NCBI GenBank assembly: GCA_964477085.1
Contig: CAYZDF010000002.1
Coordinates: 41,988-105,987, forward strand
Direction of reading: 5' to 3'
Source of the DNA: Dichloromethanomonas sp964477085
Lineage (GTDB): Bacteria > Bacillota > Desulfitobacteriia > Desulfitobacteriales > Syntrophobotulaceae
Length of the DNA stretch: 64,000 nucleotides
Made by a program: the position numbers and the translations under genes. This document shows positions 60,960 to 64,000 of the stretch, one piece after another. How positions within the stretch are numbered: the first letter of the stretch is position 1; each line of letters opens with the position of its first letter. The notes under the pieces were generated by a model. That model was given only the letters and a program-made list of their open reading frames with translations. It was not told the origin of the DNA and searched no databases.

Positions 60960-61279
60960 TGATAATCACCTCAAACTTATTGTATAAGAATAAACAGGCA
61001 AAATCAACTAGTATATTAATAATTAAACAATAAAAATAAACTAAAGTCAAATAGAATAAACCAAATATAATATTTTATCCATAAATGCTTATTCTGAATT
61101 CAGTTGGCATTCAAAATTTGCATTACACGACTATTTTAATAGGCTTTAAATGTTGCATTATCATGATGAGCTACATTATGGTAATGAAAGTTATCGCTGA
61201 ATATGAGTAGTGTCACTCTTCACTGGGAAAAGTAAGGAGAGTTTATAACTTACACCATGTAAAATAAGGAGTGAAGCCC
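60960..61279. other. Intergenic region between Uma2 and SDR genes
   Basis: 320 bp, very AT-rich, with no ORF or clear promoter I can support. It must hold divergent promoters for both flanking genes. Confidence 0.6.
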
Positions 61280-62149
61280 GTGAACCAAACGAAAATACCA
61301 CAGCAGGTTTTCCCGCCTCAGCACCAAAATAAACAGCCTGGACTGGAAACTTTGATGAATCCTTGGCCTGTTTTTGAAAACCAGAACTATGTCGCCAGTG
61401 GCAAACTGGAGGGCAAAGTTACCCTGATCACCGGCGGTGACAGTGGAATCGGCAGATCAGTCGCTGTCCTCTATGCCAAAGAAGGGGCAGATCTCGCCAT
61501 TATCTATCTGAATGAGCATGAAGATGCGCAGACCACCAAGAAGCGGGTTGAAGAACTTGGACGTCAGTGTTTGCTCATAGCAGGTGATATTGGAGATGAG
61601 GCCTTCTGCCAGCAGGCAGTACAGCATACCATCCAAACTTTCGGACACCTGGAGATCCTAGTCAATAACGCTGCTGAAGAAGTAGCTCAGAATTCCATCC
61701 TGAATATTACCGCCGAGCAGCTGGAAAAAACCTTCCGCACCAATTTCTTCGGGATGTTCTACCTGAGCAAAGCTGTGCTGCCACATCTTAAGGCTGGTGC
61801 AGCCATTATCAACACTGCTTCGGTTACAGCTTATAAAGGCAAAGACACTCTGATCGATTACTCCGCTTCCAAAGGAGCCGTCGTCGCTTTCACCCGTTCC
61901 CTTTCCGAATCACTGGTAGGGCAGGGAATCAGAGTCAACGGGGTAGCCCCCGGTCCGACCTGGACACCCCTTATCCCATCGGCTTACTCTGCCCAGGAAG
62001 TCTCCACCTTCGGCAGTACCACGCCCATGAAGAGAGCCGCGCAGCCCGTGGAGTTAGCTCCAGCTTATCTATTCCTGGCCTGTGACGGGAATCCTTACAT
62101 GTCAGGTCAAATTTTGCATGTTAATGGCGGAACAATAGTGAATGGGTAG
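61280..62149 (+). CDS. SDR family oxidoreductase (YhdF/YghA group)
   Basis: 289-residue short-chain dehydrogenase of the long-N-terminus group: a proline/glutamine-rich leader of about 45 residues ending LEGKVTLITGG, coenzyme site TGGDSGIG, NNAAEE, catalytic Ser in NTASVTAYKG and YSASKGA. The group includes Bacillus general-stress and sporulation-linked dehydrogenases; substrate unknown. The GTG at 61280 is 8 bp after AAGGAG and is preferred over the GTG at 61271, which overlaps the ribosome site. Single gene. Confidence 0.9.
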   Translation: MNQTKIPQQVFPPQHQNKQPGLETLMNPWPVFENQNYVASGKLEGKVTLITGGDSGIGRSVAVLYAKEGADLAIIYLNEHEDAQTTKKRVEELGRQCLLIAGDIGDEAFCQQAVQHTIQTFGHLEILVNNAAEEVAQNSILNITAEQLEKTFRTNFFGMFYLSKAVLPHLKAGAAIINTASVTAYKGKDTLIDYSASKGAVVAFTRSLSESLVGQGIRVNGVAPGPTWTPLIPSAYSAQEVSTFGSTTPMKRAAQPVELAPAYLFLACDGNPYMSGQILHVNGGTIVNG

Positions 62150-62230
62150 AAATTATAAGATTGAAATTTGTTGTAAATAAATACCTGTTACAATATCATT
62201 ATCTTAGTATAATTCAGATGCTGAGGATAT

Positions 62231-63229
62231 ATGATGTCTGTAACAGATTATCGCTATCAGGTCAAACCTAAAAAAGCGAATAAAAGTGGGCTGATAATAA
62301 GTTTTATCAGCCTTCTTTGTGTACTCTTTTTGCTTTCTTTCATCGGCTTTCTCTATGCCCCATTTCAACCATTCATCTACACTCGCAACCTTTGGGTAAC
62401 TACCGCCATGACCACGTTAAACCATCAATATCTGGCCAAGTGGTTCTTCAGTGAGCAAAAGATCAAAGCGATCATGGATAATAATAAGGTGGATTCACTG
62501 GATAACTCCACTCCCACCCTGGTTAATTCCGAGCGCATTACGCCCTCCGACCGTATAGAGATGATCGAGGTCTATGGCAAAGGCTTTAAAGGCTATCTTC
62601 TTAATGTCAGTAACCCTGCCCGAGTCAAAGTCGCAGTAACCAGTCATCTCGGAGTCAGAGGCGAACGAGCGGAGGAAATTTCGGACAGAACCAGAGCCAT
62701 AGCCGTCATCAATGGTGGTGCTTTCAGTGACCCGGAAGGAGAAGGTTTTGGTGGAACCCCTTTGGGAATCGTTATTGCCGACGGTCAGATCGTGCATCAG
62801 GGCGCTCAGGGATCCTATGAGTTAGTCGGTTTTAATCAGGAAGATGTCCTTGTCCTCGGCAGATATACCTTAAATGAGATCAAGGACATGAAAATCCGTG
62901 ATGCCGTTTCCTTTGGCCCCTTTCTGGTGGTGGATGGAAAATCAGCCATCACCCAAGGCGATGGGGGATGGGGTATCGCACCTCGCACAGCCATCGGCCA
63001 AAAGAAAGATGGTACCGTCCTCATGCTGGTCATCGATGGTCGTCAACTGGGATCGATCGGAGCCTCCCTGAAAGATATCCAGGACATCATGCTGGAACAC
63101 GGAGCCATCAATGTGGCTAACCTGGACGGCGGATCTTCTACTGTGCTCTATTATCAGGATCGAATCGTTAATTGTCCCTGCAGTCAATATGGGGAGAGGT
63201 ATGCACCGTCTTTCTTTATTGTGAAGTAG
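62231..63229 (+). CDS. Phosphodiester glycosidase family protein
   Basis: 332-residue protein with an N-terminal helix (about 20-44) as anchor and an extracytoplasmic NAGPA/DUF2233 domain: VINGGAFSDPEGEGFGGTPLGIV, GGWGIAPRTAIGQKKDG and NLDGGSSTVLYY, the family's active-site pieces. It probably hydrolyses phosphodiester-linked sugars in wall or capsule polymers. GAGG precedes the start; 62231 or 62234 may be used. Single gene. Confidence 0.92.
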   Translation: MMSVTDYRYQVKPKKANKSGLIISFISLLCVLFLLSFIGFLYAPFQPFIYTRNLWVTTAMTTLNHQYLAKWFFSEQKIKAIMDNNKVDSLDNSTPTLVNSERITPSDRIEMIEVYGKGFKGYLLNVSNPARVKVAVTSHLGVRGERAEEISDRTRAIAVINGGAFSDPEGEGFGGTPLGIVIADGQIVHQGAQGSYELVGFNQEDVLVLGRYTLNEIKDMKIRDAVSFGPFLVVDGKSAITQGDGGWGIAPRTAIGQKKDGTVLMLVIDGRQLGSIGASLKDIQDIMLEHGAINVANLDGGSSTVLYYQDRIVNCPCSQYGERYAPSFFIVK

Positions 63230-63258
63230 GATAACTTCAAATAGGATAACCCCTACCC

Positions 63259-63286
63259 GTTGATAGTCTGAGGGTGTTGATAGTCT
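63259..63286 (+). repeat. Direct repeat at the ABC-F promoter
   Basis: GTTGATAGTCT occurs twice (63259-63269 and 63276-63286), 17 bp apart, the second copy covering the -35 box. It may be a regulator site or chance duplication. Confidence 0.6.
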
Positions 63287-63305
63287 TAGAGTAATTTGGT
63301 ATACT
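63277..63305 (+). promoter_or_regulatory. Promoter of the ABC-F gene leader
   Basis: TTGATA (63277-63282), 17 bp spacer, TATACT (63300-63305). Strong sigma-A match. The start near 63312 gives a leader of about 360 nt before the ABC-F gene. Confidence 0.75.
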
Positions 63306-63351
63306 CAAACTGCTAGATAATTTAAAATGTGAAGAGATCGGAGTTGGAAAG

Positions 63352-63378
63352 ATGCGTCATTTTCTTGCTAATCACTAA
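63352..63378 (+). CDS. Leader peptide MRHFLANH of the ABC-F gene
   Basis: Eight-codon ORF with GGAG 8 bp upstream of its ATG, about 40 nt after the expected transcript start. Its codons 4-7 include the decamer 63361-63370 that pairs with 63433-63442 in the leader. Ribosome stalling here by a drug would mask that decamer. Short stall peptides are known ahead of resistance genes; this one is unannotated. Confidence 0.65.
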   Translation: MRHFLANH

Positions 63379-63580
63379 TTGATAGGAGTAGTTGAGAAGA
63401 CAGCTATCTGTTGCTGTTTTTCCCCTGCTCGATAGCAAGAAAGATTACCATCTTTAACTCTTTAGAAACTCCGGTGATAGAGTCATCATACCCAGGCATG
63501 TTTTGCGGTGGATGATGATACACTGTTTTTGAAGTATGCCAAAGGCTGTAAGAAGTAACTTTCTTGCAGCCTTATTTTTT
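63361..63580 (+). promoter_or_regulatory. Ribosome-controlled transcription attenuator
   Basis: Segment 1 (63361-63370, inside the leader ORF) is perfectly complementary to segment 2 (63433-63442). Segment 2 (63435-63443) is also perfectly complementary to 63559-63567, which contains part of the 3' arm of the terminator. The two pairings are mutually exclusive. Ribosome held on the leader ORF would free segment 2 to break the terminator and switch the ABC-F gene on. Confidence 0.65.
63542..63580 (+). terminator. Attenuator terminator upstream of ABC-F gene
   Basis: Thirteen-bp stem (63542-63554 with 63561-63573, one G-U), loop GTAACT, then ATTTTTT. About 95 nt before the ABC-F start. Confidence 0.85.
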
Positions 63581-63673
63581 GGGCTTTTATTACATTGGGA
63601 TTTATTATTTAGTGGTTGACTGTAATTACCCAAATTTAACAATATCTTATTTTCAAATATCGAGGTGGTTTAG

Positions 63674-64000
63674 ATGTCACTTATTAATATTTTGAATCTT
63701 ACCTTTAGCTATCATACCAGCTATGACACGATCTTCGACAATGTCTCATTTCAAATGGACTCGGATTGGAAGCTCGGATTTACCGGCCGAAACGGCAGGG
63801 GGAAAACAACCTTCCTGCAACTCCTGACGGGGAAGTACGAGTATCGCGGAACTATTTCTTTCTCTGTGACGTTTGACTATTTTCCATTTGAAATCATGGA
63901 CTCAAACCATACCGTTAACGATATCATGTTAGAGATCTGTCCGGAAGCTGAAGGATGGGAGATCGTTAAAGAATTATCGCTTCTGGCTGTACACGAGGAT
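63674..64000 (+). CDS. Lsa-type ABC-F ribosome-protection ATPase (5' part)
   Basis: The first 109 codons are visible; the gene runs past the window. It starts MSLINILNLTFSYHTSYDTIF and has Walker A GRNGRGKTT, close to the Lsa/Vga group of antibiotic-resistance ABC-F proteins, which displace lincosamides, streptogramins A and pleuromutilins from the ribosome. No membrane domain, as expected. GAGG lies upstream of the ATG. The attenuator in the leader supports a drug-induced role. Confidence 0.85.
   Translation, partial: MSLINILNLTFSYHTSYDTIFDNVSFQMDSDWKLGFTGRNGRGKTTFLQLLTGKYEYRGTISFSVTFDYFPFEIMDSNHTVNDIMLEICPEAEGWEIVKELSLLAVHED

Overview
The window looks like a draft-assembly fragment from a strictly anaerobic, spore-forming Firmicute of the Peptococcaceae type (Desulfitobacterium, Desulfosporosinus or Dehalobacter relatives). 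This is an inference from content, not from a database search. The signs are AT-rich DNA, strong AGGAGG ribosome sites, a GerA/GerB/GerC germination operon, an alpha/beta SASP, CotF-like coat proteins, oxygen-detoxification enzymes (flavo-diiron protein, desulfoferrodoxin, rubrerythrin), CcdA/ResA-type redox proteins and a selenium-metabolism cluster. A run of 100 N at 17631-17730 marks a scaffold gap. I found no rRNA, tRNA, insertion sequence or CRISPR array.

Layout. 0-3.5 kb: pyruvate carboxylase. 3.7-9.4 kb: spore functions (gerABC plus an overlapping fourth small gene, SASP, two coat proteins). 9.9-13.8 kb: a glutamate-synthase-like flavoprotein, an Rrf2 regulator, mnmA, and an NapH-like Fe-S membrane protein behind a CsoR/CstR-like operator. 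14.1-16.9 kb: a PAS/GGDEF/HD-GYP protein. 16.9-17.9 kb: a lipoprotein broken by the gap. 18.1-21.9 kb: a sporulation-type histidine kinase with a perfect Spo0A box upstream, then an Agr-like quorum-sensing locus: two tandem paralogous membrane proteins, AgrB, and a 40-residue AgrD-like cyclic-peptide precursor. 21.9-31.9 kb: DUF1836, hemolysin III, TlpA/CcdA, FAH hydrolase, second TlpA, Dfx-FprA, a GAF protein, rubrerythrin, a Panacea protein and an AEC transporter. 32.3-35.4 kb: a split YeeE/YedE sulfur transporter with a rhodanese, then YibE/F. 35.5-41.3 kb: a second GGDEF/HD-GYP protein and a three-domain PabA-PabB-PabC fusion. 41.7-44.8 kb: a GlpA-like oxidoreductase operon. 45.2-51.6 kb: an MBL-fold protein and a NikABCDE-like ABC transporter.

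51.8-54.7 kb is a minus-strand block: a two-component system whose kinase has a His-rich N-terminus, a frameshifted ferredoxin, and a His-rich protein. 54.9-58.9 kb holds the selenium set: LysR regulator, cysteine desulfurase, YedE transporter, TusA and DUF3343, with a LysR-type palindrome in the divergent promoter region. 59-63.2 kb: a HAD protein, two Uma2 nucleases (one fused to a helix-turn-helix), an SDR and a phosphodiester glycosidase. The window ends inside an Lsa-type ABC-F ribosome-protection gene. Its leader contains a promoter, an 8-residue leader peptide, an intrinsic terminator and two mutually exclusive pairings, which together spell out a ribosome-controlled attenuator.

The best candidates for new biology are the ABC-F attenuator, the Agr locus with stand-alone receptor-like membrane proteins and no AgrA, and the His-rich metal-linked block. 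Two divergent GGDEF/HD-GYP proteins and the sporulation kinase suggest that lifestyle switching is a theme of the region.
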